A DNA stretch of 64,000 nt, from positions 186,001 to 250,000 of the forward strand of contig NZ_LZZW01000024.1 in assembly GCF_014170375.1 (NCBI RefSeq). Reading direction: 5' to 3'. Both the position numbers and the translations under genes were made by a program. The stretch is from Variovorax sp. UMC13 (GTDB lineage: Bacteria > Pseudomonadota > Gammaproteobacteria > Burkholderiales > Burkholderiaceae_C). Under the pieces are notes generated by a model. The model worked only from the letters and a program-made list of their open reading frames with translations. It made no database searches and was not told where the DNA came from. Positions 9,599 to 18,109 of this stretch are shown here, piece after piece (positions within the stretch are counted from its first letter, which is position 1; each line of letters starts with the position of its first letter).

Positions 9599-10950
9599 GC
9601 GGCGGCCCCGAGCAGCGGGCCGACCACCGGCGCCTCGGCCACGCGCCACAGCGCTGCGATGGCGCTGCGCATCCCGGCCTCGCTCGCGCCGCCGCTGAAG
9701 GCCGCGAGCCGCAGCGCCTTGGCCGTGATCTCGTCGCGGCTCAGCGTGTTGCCCGGGTCGCCCTTGGGCTCGTCGACCCGGCCTTCCAGCACACGGCCGT
9801 CCCGGGTGCGCACGGTGACCTTGCCGATCCAGCGCCGCGGGTACGCGGCGTCGACCTCGGCGTCGAGCGCCATGTGCACGCGCTCGCGCAGGGCCACCGT
9901 GGCGTCGTCGCGGAAGTGCGCGTCGAACTCGGCCAGCCCGGCCTGGCCGAAGCGCGCGACCAGCGCCAGCACCGTGCCCATCGAGAACTTCGACTGGTGC
10001 ACCGTGGCCGGATCGACCACCGGCCCGAGCACGTCGAGCGCGCCCTGGTGCACGTGGGTCAGCACGCGCTCGATGTCGTCCGCGCGCAGGCCGTGCGCCT
10101 GCATCACCGCCAGCAGCGCATCGGCGGCCGGGTGCGTGTGGCGGCAGGAGGCGTGGTACTTGAACGAGGTCTCGGCCAGCGCCCAGCGCGTGCCCAGGCC
10201 GTCGACCAGCTTCGCCGGATCGGCGTCGCTCGACATGCCGGCCGCCAGGCCCTGTGGGCCCTCGAGGATCTGTTGCGCGCCGGTGAAGCCGTCGCGCGCC
10301 AGGCTTGCGGCCATCAGGCCCGCGGCCGCGGCGTGCGCGGTGTGCAGCTGCTTCGAGTCGGCGGCGGTGCGCAGGAATTCCCACAGCCCCGCGGCCTGCG
10401 TGCCGGCCGAGCCGAAGGCATGCTGCATGCGCGCGGCGTCGAGCCCCAGCAGATGGCCGGCCGTGGCCGCCGCGGCCAGCGTGCCCGCGGTGCCCGTGGT
10501 GTGGAACACCTTGTAGTGCGAGCGGCCGAGGAACTCGCCGACCCGGATGCCGACCTCGTAGCCCGCCACCGCGGCGGTCAGCAGCTGCCGGCCGCTCGCG
10601 CCCAGCGCCTGAGCCCAGGCCAGCGCGATCGGGAACACCACCGTGGCCGGATGGAACACCGAGCCGTTGTGCACGTCGTCCTGCTCGGCCACGTGCGAGG
10701 CGGCGGCGTTCACCATCGCCGCGAAGTAAGGGCTGCTGCGGCCGCCGCCCACCAGCAGTTCGCTCTCGCCCTCGGCCGGGCCCATGGCGCGCGCGAAGGC
10801 CGCGATGGTCTCGACCGGGCGCGTGCCGTGGCCGGCGATGGCCGAGCCGAACCAGTCGACCAGCAGGTCTTCGGCGCGGCGCAGCACCGGCGCGGGGATG
10901 TGTTCGAAGCGCAGTTCGGCCGCGAAGCGGGCCAGCGTGGCGGTGCCCAT
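9595..10950 (-). CDS. MmgE/PrpD-family protein
   Basis: A 451-residue member of the family containing 2-methylcitrate dehydratase (PrpD) and cis-aconitate decarboxylase. Recognisable segments are LLVDWFGSAIAGHGTRPVE, the AVAGYEVGIRVGEF helix, HTTGTAGTLAAAATAGHLLG, ETSFKYHASCRHTHPAADAL and the C-terminal RDEITAK. The start at 10950 overlaps the CoA-transferase stop by one base (TGATG) and the stop overlaps the CitE-like start. In this operon it probably dehydrates or decarboxylates a branched tricarboxylate or dicarboxylate. A role with itaconate is attractive because the family includes itaconate-forming enzymes, but it is not shown. Confidence 0.85.
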   Translation of the reverse strand: MGTATLARFAAELRFEHIPAPVLRRAEDLLVDWFGSAIAGHGTRPVETIAAFARAMGPAEGESELLVGGGRSSPYFAAMVNAAASHVAEQDDVHNGSVFHPATVVFPIALAWAQALGASGRQLLTAAVAGYEVGIRVGEFLGRSHYKVFHTTGTAGTLAAAATAGHLLGLDAARMQHAFGSAGTQAAGLWEFLRTAADSKQLHTAHAAAAGLMAASLARDGFTGAQQILEGPQGLAAGMSSDADPAKLVDGLGTRWALAETSFKYHASCRHTHPAADALLAVMQAHGLRADDIERVLTHVHQGALDVLGPVVDPATVHQSKFSMGTVLALVARFGQAGLAEFDAHFRDDATVALRERVHMALDAEVDAAYPRRWIGKVTVRTRDGRVLEGRVDEPKGDPGNTLSRDEITAKALRLAAFSGGASEAGMRSAIAALWRVAEAPVVGPLLGAAA

Positions 10951-12131
10951 CAGATGGCCTCCGCCGCGCGCAACGCCGCGATGGTCGCGGCATCGCGGCC
11001 CAGCGATTGCAGGATCGCCTCGGTGTGCTCGCCCACCGCCGGCACCGGGTCCATGCGGTAGTCGAAGGCGCTCTGCCGGCCCGGCGGCAGCAGCGCGGGG
11101 ATCGGGCCCGCGGGCGAGCCGACCTCGCGCCAGCGCGCGCGCGCTTCCAGTTGCGGATGCGCCCACAGCCCGGCCATGTCGTTCATGCGCGCGTTGGCGA
11201 TCTGCGCCGCATCGAGCCGCTCGAGCACCTGCGCGGTGCTCAGCGTGGAGAAGGTCTCGAGGATGACGGCCTGCAGCGCCTCGCGGTTCGCGTTGCGCCG
11301 GGCGTTGGCGTCGAAGCGCGCATCGCCGGCGAGCGCGGGCTGCAGCAGCACCTTCTCGCAGAACAGCTGCCACTCGCGTTCGTTCTGCAGGCCCAGCATC
11401 ACGGTGCCGCCATCGCCGGCCGCGAAGGGGCCGTAGGGGTAGATGGTGGCGTGCGCGGCCGCATTGCGCGGCGGCGGCGTGGCGCCCTGGTAGGCGTAGT
11501 ACATCGGGTAGCCCATCCACTCGGCCAGCGACTCGAGCATCGAGACGTCGATGTGCGAGCCCCTGCCGGTCTTGCCGCGCTGCATCAGCGCCGCCAGCAC
11601 GCCGGTGTAGGCGTACATGCCCGCGGCGATGTCGGCGATCGAATTGCCCGACTTGCAGGGGGTGTCGGGCGTGCCGGTGACCGAGAGGAAGCCGGCCTCG
11701 CTCTGGATCAGCAGGTCGTAGGCCTTCTTGTCGCGGTAGGGCCCGTCCTCGCCGTAGCCCGAGATGTCGCAGACGACCAGTGCCGGGTGCACCGCCTGCA
11801 GCGTCTCGTAGCCCAGGCCCATGCGCGCCGCGGCACCGGGCGCGAGGTTCTGCACCAGCACGTCGGCGCCGGCGATCAGCTCCCGCAGCACGGCCAGCGC
11901 GGCCGGCTGCTTGAGGTCGAGCGTGAGGCTTTCCTTCGAGCGGTTGACCCAGACGAAGTGCGAGGCCTGGCCGTCGACGCGCTGGTCGTAGTCGCGCGCG
12001 AAGTCGCCCGTGCCGGGCCGCTCGACCTTGATCACGCGCGCGCCCAGGTCGGCCAGCTGACGGGTGCAGAACGGGGCCGCGATGGCGTGCTCGAGCGAGA
12101 TGACGGTGATGCCGTCCAGGGGTCGGGTCAT
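10950..12131 (-). CDS. CaiB/BaiF family CoA-transferase (type III)
   Basis: A 393-residue CoA-transferase that activates an acid by moving CoA from a donor CoA ester. Family features are GITVISLEHAIAAPFCTRQLA, GARVIKVERPGTGDFAR, the SLTLDLK strand, the conserved Asp context KKAYDLLIQSEAGF and GSHIDVSMLESLAEW. The start at 12131 is preferred over the in-frame ATG at 12143 because GGAGG lies five bases upstream. The 12143 ATG overlaps the acyl-CoA dehydrogenase stop but has no Shine-Dalgarno. Position in the operon suggests it makes the CoA thioester used by the dehydrogenase, hydratase and lyase. Confidence 0.9.
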   Translation of the reverse strand: MTRPLDGITVISLEHAIAAPFCTRQLADLGARVIKVERPGTGDFARDYDQRVDGQASHFVWVNRSKESLTLDLKQPAALAVLRELIAGADVLVQNLAPGAAARMGLGYETLQAVHPALVVCDISGYGEDGPYRDKKAYDLLIQSEAGFLSVTGTPDTPCKSGNSIADIAAGMYAYTGVLAALMQRGKTGRGSHIDVSMLESLAEWMGYPMYYAYQGATPPPRNAAAHATIYPYGPFAAGDGGTVMLGLQNEREWQLFCEKVLLQPALAGDARFDANARRNANREALQAVILETFSTLSTAQVLERLDAAQIANARMNDMAGLWAHPQLEARARWREVGSPAGPIPALLPPGRQSAFDYRMDPVPAVGEHTEAILQSLGRDAATIAALRAAEAI

Positions 12132-12142
12132 GGCGGCCTCCA

Positions 12143-13312
12143 TCAGAACGAACGTGGCAACCCGAGCAGGTGCTCGGCCACGTAGGAATGGATCAGGTTG
12201 GTCGAGATCGGCGCCACCTGGTAGAGCCGCGTCTCGCGGAACTTGCGTTCCACGTCGTATTCGCAGGCGAAGCCGAAGCCGCCGTGCGTCTGCAGGCAGG
12301 TGTTGGCCGCCTCCCAGCTGGCCTTGGCCGCCAGGTACTTGGCCATGTTGGCCTCGGCGCCGCAGGGCCGGCCCGCGTCGAACAGCGCGCAGGCCTTGAA
12401 GCGCATCAGGTTGGCGGCCTCGGTCTCGATGTAGTCGGCCGCGATCGGGAACTGGATGCCCTGGTTCTGGCCGATCGCGCGGCCGAAGACCTGGCGCTCG
12501 CTCGCATAGCGGCGCGCCTTGTCGATGAACCAGTAGGCGTCGCCGATGCACTCGGCCGCGATCAGCGTGCGCTCGGCGTTGAGCCCGTCGAGGATGTAGC
12601 GGAAGCCCTGGCCCTCTTCGCCGATCAGGTTCTCCACCGGGATCTCGAGGTTGTCGAAGAACACCTCGTTGGTCTCGTGGTTGACCATGTTCAGGATGGG
12701 CCGCACCGTCATGCCGTGGCCGATCGCGCTCTTCAGGTCGACGATGAAGATCGACATGCCTTCGGACTTCCTTTTCACCTCGGCCAGCGGCGTGGTGCGG
12801 GCCAGCAGGATCATCAGGTCGGAGTGCTGGATGCGCGAGATCCAGACCTTCTGGCCGTTGACGACATAGCGGTCGCCCTTCTTCACCGCCGTGGTCTTGA
12901 GCTGCGTGGTGTCGGTGCCGGTGCTGGGCTCGGTCACGGCCATCGACTGCAGCCGCAGCGCGCCGCTCGCGATCCGCGGCAGGTACTGGCGCTTCTGCGC
13001 CTCGCTGCCATGGCGCAGCAGCGTGCCCATGTTGTACATCTGGCCGTGGCAGGAGCCCGCGTTGCCGCCGGAGAAGTTGATCTCCTCCATGATCACCGAG
13101 GCCTCGGTCAGGCCCAGGCCCGAGCCGCCGTACGCGGTGGGGATCAGCGCGGCCAGCCAGCCGGCCTCGGTCAGCGCGTTGACGAAGGCCTCGGGATAGC
13201 CGCGCTGATGGTCGACCTGCTGCCAGTAGGCGGCGTCGAAGCCACCGCACAGCGCGCGCAGGGCCTCGCGCATGTCCTGGTGGCTGTCGGGAGTGGGGAT
13301 GTCTGTCTTCAT
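12143..13312 (-). CDS. Acyl-CoA dehydrogenase
   Basis: A 389-residue FAD-dependent acyl-CoA dehydrogenase. FAD and substrate motifs are SMAVTEPSTGTDTTQLKTTA, YVVNGQKVWIS, the RASERQVFGRAIG-type segment (YASERQVFGRAIGQNQGIQ) and TCLQTHGGFGFACEYDVER. The latter carries the Arg-rich C-terminal FAD contact. Electrons would pass to ETF, part of which is encoded at 1-166. It oxidises a CoA ester between the CoA-transferase and hydratase steps; methylsuccinyl-CoA to mesaconyl-CoA is one possibility. The reading frame extends upstream as shadow of the MaoC gene, so the ATG at 13312 is used. Confidence 0.9.
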   Translation of the reverse strand: MKTDIPTPDSHQDMREALRALCGGFDAAYWQQVDHQRGYPEAFVNALTEAGWLAALIPTAYGGSGLGLTEASVIMEEINFSGGNAGSCHGQMYNMGTLLRHGSEAQKRQYLPRIASGALRLQSMAVTEPSTGTDTTQLKTTAVKKGDRYVVNGQKVWISRIQHSDLMILLARTTPLAEVKRKSEGMSIFIVDLKSAIGHGMTVRPILNMVNHETNEVFFDNLEIPVENLIGEEGQGFRYILDGLNAERTLIAAECIGDAYWFIDKARRYASERQVFGRAIGQNQGIQFPIAADYIETEAANLMRFKACALFDAGRPCGAEANMAKYLAAKASWEAANTCLQTHGGFGFACEYDVERKFRETRLYQVAPISTNLIHSYVAEHLLGLPRSF

Positions 13313-13329
13313 GGTGTCTCGTCGTCGGT

Positions 13330-14220
13330 TCAGGCCAGGGTGGCGGTCGCGCTCATCGTGAGCCAGCCGTCGGCGTCCTCGCCCCAGAGGAGGAAGGTCT
13401 TGCCGTCGGCTTCGGGGCGACCGTGCAGCCGGAACGGCGCGGTGTCGAAGGTGGGCCGCACGGCGCGGAATTCGAAGTGCGAGAGGACCGCATCCGGCCG
13501 CTCGCGGCGCAGCAGGTCGACCAGCAGGGTGGCGATCAGCGGGCCATGCACGATCAGGCCGGGATAGCCCTCGACCTCGGTCACGTAGCGGCGGTCGTAG
13601 TGGATGCGGTGGCCGTTGAAGGTCAGCGCCGAGTAGCGGAACAAGAGCACGTCGTCGGGCACGACGGTGCGGCTGAAGGCGGCGTCCGCCGGGGCCGGCG
13701 TGGGCGCGGGCGCGGCTTCGTCGGCGGCGGCCGCGCGGTAGACGATGTCGTGCTCTTCGGTGAGCGCCAGGCCCTGCGCGTTGTGGACTTCGTGCCGCAC
13801 GCACACGAAGACCAGCGCGCCGCTGCGACCCGCCTTGTGCGTGACCGAGGCGATGGTCGACACGCGCCGCACCGCGTCGCCCACGCGCAGCGGATTGGCC
13901 GCCTCCCAGGCCAGCCGGCCGCCGGCCCACATGCGGCGCGGCAGCGGCACCGGCGGCAGGAAGCCGCCGCGCCGCGCATGGCCGTCAGGGCCGATCTCGG
14001 ACTGGCGGTGGTGCGGCAGGAAGCAGAGCCAATGCCAGAGTTCGGGCAGGCGGGTGCCGGCGTCGGGCGCGGCATCGTCGCGGTCGAGCGTGGCCGACAG
14101 CGCGCGCAGCGGCGCGGCGGTGATCTCGTCGTGCAGCGTCTCGCTGCGGCCCTGCCAAGCCTGCAGTGCGGCGAGCACGTCGGCGTCGAGGGAGGATGGA
14201 GTGGAGGTGTGGCTGTTCAT
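13330..14220 (-). CDS. FAS1-like/MaoC-family hydratase (mesaconyl-C4-CoA or itaconyl-CoA hydratase type)
   Basis: A 296-residue two-hotdog dehydratase/hydratase. The N-terminal part carries RMWAGGRLAWEAANPLRVGD typical of the FAS1-like dehydratase domain. The C-terminal half has the MaoC hydratase motif FNGHRIHYDRRYVTEVEGYP, then GLIVHGPLIATLLVDLLRR, with the catalytic Asp/His pair. Close relatives hydrate mesaconyl-C4-CoA or itaconyl-CoA to citramalyl-CoA, which fits the CitE-like lyase downstream. Other in-frame ATGs at 14232 and 14259 are possible. It is the first gene of the operon, opposite the LysR gene across 95 bases. Confidence 0.82.
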   Translation of the reverse strand: MNSHTSTPSSLDADVLAALQAWQGRSETLHDEITAAPLRALSATLDRDDAAPDAGTRLPELWHWLCFLPHHRQSEIGPDGHARRGGFLPPVPLPRRMWAGGRLAWEAANPLRVGDAVRRVSTIASVTHKAGRSGALVFVCVRHEVHNAQGLALTEEHDIVYRAAAADEAAPAPTPAPADAAFSRTVVPDDVLLFRYSALTFNGHRIHYDRRYVTEVEGYPGLIVHGPLIATLLVDLLRRERPDAVLSHFEFRAVRPTFDTAPFRLHGRPEADGKTFLLWGEDADGWLTMSATATLA

Positions 14221-14280
14221 GCGAGCCGCCATGGTCGCGCCCGCGCCGCCTCCGCACAATCTGCGAGTTTGGAACCAAGC

Positions 14281-14297
14281 CTTCGGAATCCGCGAAG
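14281..14297. promoter_or_regulatory. Candidate LysR-type operator
   Basis: An inverted repeat, CTTCG-N7-CGAAG, containing a T-N11-A core (TTC-N9-GAA). It lies in the 95-base divergent gap between the catabolic operon and its LysR gene, about 20 bases before the LysR start. LysR proteins usually bind such dyads in divergent promoters. Functional assignment is inferred from position and symmetry only. Confidence 0.4.
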
Positions 14298-14315
14298 CCT
14301 TGCTAGCATCGGCCC

Positions 14316-15251
14316 ATGCAATTCGACCTGACCGACCTGCGCCTGTTCGTCGCCACCGCCGAGCTGGGCAACCTCACGCGCGCGGCCGAGCGCCAGCACC
14401 TCTCGCTGGCCGCGGCCAGCGCGCGCATCAAGGCGCTCGAGGCCCAGGCCGGGCTGCAGCTGCTGACGCGCGAAGCACGCGGCGTGCGCCTGCTGCCGCA
14501 GGGCGAGGCCTTCCTGCACCATGCCCGGCTGGTGCTGCACCAGACGGACCGGCTGCGCGACGAACTGCTGGCCTACGGCGGCGGGCTGCGCGGCCACCTG
14601 CGGGTGTTCGCCAACACCACGGCCGTGACCGACTTCCTGCCCGAACTGCTGCCGGCCTTCCTGGCGGCGCATCCGCGCATCAACGTCGACCTTCAGGAGA
14701 AACCGAACGCTCAGATCCCGCGCGGCGTGCTCGAGGGCCGGGCGGACATCGGCATCGTCGCGGGCAACGTCGACACGCTGGGCCTGGAGGCGATCCACTT
14801 CAGCACCGACCGGCTGGTGCTCGTCACCTCAGGCCAGCACCGCTTCGCCAGGCGCAAGCGCATCGCCTTCGCCGAAACGCTGGACGAGGACGCGGTGGGC
14901 ATGGCGCAGGGCAGCACGCTGCAGGCCTTCCTGACCCAGATCACCGAGCACCTGGGCCGGCGCCAGAAGCTGCGCATCCAGCTGGGCAGCTTCGACGCCA
15001 TGTGCCGCATGATCGGCAGCGGCGTGGGCATCGGCGTGGTGCCCGAATCGGCCGCGCGCCGCAACCAGCAGGCCATGCAGCTCGCGCTGATCGAACTCAG
15101 CGATGCCTGGTGCGTGCGCGAGCGCTACCTGCTGGTGCGCGAGCGCGCCAGCCTGCCGACCTATGCCAAGGCGCTGGTCGAGGCGCTGTGCGCGCACTAC
15201 GCACAGGCGCCAGAGGCAGAGCGCCCTGAGCTCAGAGCTTCGCGACCTTGA
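14316..15251 (+). CDS. LysR-family transcriptional regulator
   Basis: A 311-residue regulator with an N-terminal winged helix-turn-helix (about residues 1-60: LRLFVATAELGNLTRAAER, then LSLAAASARIKALEAQAG). A periplasmic-binding-protein-like effector domain follows (LRVFANTTAVTDFLPELLPAF onward). It is transcribed divergently from the MaoC/acyl-CoA dehydrogenase/CoA-transferase/PrpD/CitE/Bug operon and most likely controls it in response to a pathway CoA ester or acid. Its 3' end overlaps the convergent PHP lipoprotein gene by 20 bases. Confidence 0.9.
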   Translation: MQFDLTDLRLFVATAELGNLTRAAERQHLSLAAASARIKALEAQAGLQLLTREARGVRLLPQGEAFLHHARLVLHQTDRLRDELLAYGGGLRGHLRVFANTTAVTDFLPELLPAFLAAHPRINVDLQEKPNAQIPRGVLEGRADIGIVAGNVDTLGLEAIHFSTDRLVLVTSGQHRFARRKRIAFAETLDEDAVGMAQGSTLQAFLTQITEHLGRRQKLRIQLGSFDAMCRMIGSGVGIGVVPESAARRNQQAMQLALIELSDAWCVRERYLLVRERASLPTYAKALVEALCAHYAQAPEAERPELRASRP

Positions 15252-16938
15252 CGAACACCGGGTTCGAGTAGAACCACAGGTCGCTGTAGTTGCGCGCGTT
15301 GATCGCGTTGAAGCGCACCGCATGGTCGGCGCTCGGCTGGTCGATCTTCTCGTCGGGCAGCGGATCGCCCGCGAGCGTCTCGCCCGGCACGTTGACGCCC
15401 AGGTTGGTGCCGCGCAGCCGGAAGTACTGGTTGCCGCTGGCGATCACGGTGAAGCTCACGCTGTTGTAGCCCTCGGCATCGCGTGCCCACTCGTTGGCGG
15501 TGAAGCGCTTGATCACGCGGGTCGACGGATTGGTGTCGCGCGCATAGCCCGGCGTGCCCGGCTGCTCGCGCGCGCCCACGTCGCCCACGATCAGGTCGAC
15601 GTGGTCGACCACCGGCTTGACGTTGGCATAGACGCCGCTGCCCAGCTGGAACTCGTAGTTGTTGCGCTGCGGGCTCTTGAAGCGGATGGTGATCTTCAGC
15701 TCCTCGCCGGCCTTGGCCACGAGCTCCGAACCCATCTCGCCATTGCCGGCCGTGCCGGTCACGCGGAAGTCCAGCGCATCGATCAGGCCGCCATTGGCAC
15801 CGAAGCTGCGGCCCGAGCGCAGCGCATTCAGCAGCGAAGGCGCGTCCTGGATGTCGCCCCAGAGATGGGTCTTGGCGTACTCGCCCGGCGAGTAGCCGCT
15901 GCTGTACTGCCCCTTCGAGGTCACGAAGTGGTAGTCGGAATCGGCCACGTTCCAGATCCGGCGCCCCTCGGACAGCAGCGCATCCCAGGTGCCGCCGACC
16001 TTGGCGACCAGGTAGTCGACGCCGCCGTACACGCGCGAGGGCAGGTTGGCGGGGATGTAGGCGCTCTCGTAGCCGCCGCGGTTGGGCTCCATCTGGTTGC
16101 CGACCATGCCCTCGATCGAGAAGAAGATGTTCGGCGCCAGGTCGTTCATCTCGCGCAGTTGCGCCGCCGTGTACTTGCCCGGATTGCGCGACGGATGGTT
16201 GAGCTGCAGGTAGCTGGTGTCGGGGTGGTTCTTCTTGAGCCAGGCGATGGCCTGCAGCGCGTCCTGGTGCGTCGAATAGGCGCGCGTGTCCTTGGCGTCC
16301 CAGGCCGCCACGTCGGCTGGCGCGAACATCGCGGCCGGGCGGTTGGTGAACAGGTACTCGAACTGGTTCACCGCCTTGAGCGCCTCGGCCGACATCGAAC
16401 CGCCGGTGAGGATGCCGATGTTGGCGTGATCGTGCGTGGGCATGTCCCATTCGAAGGACGACAGGATCGTCTTGTCGCGGTACTTGCCGCCGGCCTGCAG
16501 GGCCTGGATGCGCGGCACCTCGTACTTCGCCATGCCAAGCGAGAACGGAATCGCATCGATCTTGTGGCCGTCGTTGTCGTAAATGGAAGTACGCAGGTGG
16601 TTCGAGATCGCGACCCAGTCGAGGCCGAAGGTGTCGAAGGTCTTGGCCAGCACCTGGTCGAGCGTGGAGATCTGCTGCGTGTCGTCCGACTGGAAGGTGT
16701 GGACATGCAGATCGCCGGCGGTCCAGCGGCCGGTCGGCACGGTCGGCTTCGCGGGCTGCGGGTCGGGCGTGGTCGGCGTCGTGGGCACCGGCGGCACGAC
16801 CGCGACCGGCGTGCCGCTGTCGGAGCTGCCGCCGCAAGCGCTCAGCAGCGCGGTGCCGAGCAGCAGGCTGTAGAGCAGCGGTGTGGAACGAAGCGGGACC
16901 GCCGCAAAGCGACGCGACAAGGAGTAAGAAGAAGACAT
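15232..16938 (-). CDS. PHP-motif exported lipoprotein, putative metallohydrolase
   Basis: A 568-residue predicted lipoprotein. The signal peptide ends in a lipobox LLSAC with the Cys at residue 35, followed by a Pro/Thr-rich linker to about residue 70. The folded part opens with AGDLHVHTFQSDD (H78, H80), the first metal-binding motif of PHP-domain phosphoesterases. A later SNHL motif and further Asp/His motifs (LQLNHPSRN, NVADSDYHFVT) complete a likely metal site. CehA/McbA-like hydrolases share this layout. The substrate is unknown. An in-frame TTG at 16950 is less likely than the ATG at 16938. No operon partner on this strand. Confidence 0.75.
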   Translation of the reverse strand: MSSSYSLSRRFAAVPLRSTPLLYSLLLGTALLSACGGSSDSGTPVAVVPPVPTTPTTPDPQPAKPTVPTGRWTAGDLHVHTFQSDDTQQISTLDQVLAKTFDTFGLDWVAISNHLRTSIYDNDGHKIDAIPFSLGMAKYEVPRIQALQAGGKYRDKTILSSFEWDMPTHDHANIGILTGGSMSAEALKAVNQFEYLFTNRPAAMFAPADVAAWDAKDTRAYSTHQDALQAIAWLKKNHPDTSYLQLNHPSRNPGKYTAAQLREMNDLAPNIFFSIEGMVGNQMEPNRGGYESAYIPANLPSRVYGGVDYLVAKVGGTWDALLSEGRRIWNVADSDYHFVTSKGQYSSGYSPGEYAKTHLWGDIQDAPSLLNALRSGRSFGANGGLIDALDFRVTGTAGNGEMGSELVAKAGEELKITIRFKSPQRNNYEFQLGSGVYANVKPVVDHVDLIVGDVGAREQPGTPGYARDTNPSTRVIKRFTANEWARDAEGYNSVSFTVIASGNQYFRLRGTNLGVNVPGETLAGDPLPDEKIDQPSADHAVRFNAINARNYSDLWFYSNPVFVKVAKL

Positions 16939-17122
16939 GGTGATGTGCAATGCGGCGCATCAGCGCACCGGCCTGCGAGCGCAGTGCGCGATGTCGACGA
17001 CACGCACCCAACGGACCAGGAGCGGAACGGGAGGCAGTCTGCGCAAACTGCATGACATGGCGATGAAGAACGGGCATTTTTCCGGCACCGGATGCCCGCG
17101 CCGGCCCGTTATGCTTGGCCCG

Positions 17123-18091
17123 ATGCTGACCCTCACGGCCCTCGTCTGTCCGCAATGCGCCGCGCCGCTGCCCCGCGCGGCACGCTGGCGCACCGTGCAA
17201 TGCCCGTACTGCGGCGCCACTGTCATGCGCGGCGAGGAGATCGTGCAACGCGCCGACTTCCATGCCGCCTGGCTGCGCGCGCAATCGCACGCGGCCGACG
17301 GGCAGGTCTTCCAATGGCGGGACGCGCGCTACCGCGTGCTGATGCCGCTGGGCCACGGCCGGCACCACGAGCTGCTGCTGGCCCAGCGCCTGGGCGCCGC
17401 GCCCGAGCGCGTCACAGTGAAGCTCGCGCATGTCGCCGGCCACGCCGACGGGCTGCGCCAGGAGTACCAGGTGATGCGCGCGTTGCAGGCGCTGCAAGGC
17501 CCGGGCGCGGCCTACTTCACGCAGCGCCTGCCGCAACCCATCGGCGTGGGCCCGGCCACCACGGCGGCCGGCGGCTCGCACGATGCGCTGCTGCTGCGCC
17601 ACCCGCCCGGCCACTGGGGCAGCCTGGCGGCCGTGGCGCAGGCCCAGCCCGAGGGCATCGATGCGCGCCATGCCGTCTGGCTGTGGCGCCGCATGCTCGA
17701 GGTGCTGGGCTTCGTGCATGCCCACGGCTGGACCCATCGCGACCTGACACCGGCGCATGCGCTCGTGCATCCGCACGACCACGGCGTGCTGCTGGTCGGC
17801 TGGCGCGAAGCGCGGCAGGCCGAGGGCCGCGCGCTGGCCGATGCGGTGGCGCACGACCTGCGGCAGTCGGCCTGGACGATCCGCGCGGTGCTGCATGGCA
17901 GCCGCGACGGCGGCACGCCCGGCCTGGGCGCGCACACGCCCGCGCCGCTCGCCGAGCTGCTGCGCCGTTGCAGCGAAGACGGCACGGCCCTGGACGCGGC
18001 CGCCCTCCAGCTCGCACTGACCGAGGCCGCGCTGGCCGCCTTCGGCGCCCCCCGATTCATCCCCTTCAACCCCGCGCCGCACGGCGCGTGA
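17123..18091 (+). CDS. Zinc-ribbon protein with degenerate kinase-like domain
   Basis: A 322-residue protein of unknown function. An N-terminal zinc ribbon uses two CxxC pairs, CPQC (residues 9-12) and CPYC (27-30). A protein-kinase-like fold follows: a nucleotide-loop-like LGHGRHHELLLAQRL, a VTVKLAH strand with a candidate Lys at 100, and a catalytic-loop HRDLTPAHAL with H205-R206-D207. The Asn normally five residues after the Asp is not clear and the DFG motif is replaced by a VGW sequence, so it may be a pseudokinase. The ATG at 17123 is the first that precedes the zinc ribbon. It starts a tight three-gene unit with the VWA and adenylosuccinate-synthetase-like genes (18-base gap). Confidence 0.7.
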   Translation: MLTLTALVCPQCAAPLPRAARWRTVQCPYCGATVMRGEEIVQRADFHAAWLRAQSHAADGQVFQWRDARYRVLMPLGHGRHHELLLAQRLGAAPERVTVKLAHVAGHADGLRQEYQVMRALQALQGPGAAYFTQRLPQPIGVGPATTAAGGSHDALLLRHPPGHWGSLAAVAQAQPEGIDARHAVWLWRRMLEVLGFVHAHGWTHRDLTPAHALVHPHDHGVLLVGWREARQAEGRALADAVAHDLRQSAWTIRAVLHGSRDGGTPGLGAHTPAPLAELLRRCSEDGTALDAAALQLALTEAALAAFGAPRFIPFNPAPHGA

Positions 18092-18109
18092 AACCCAGGA
18101 GTCAACGAG

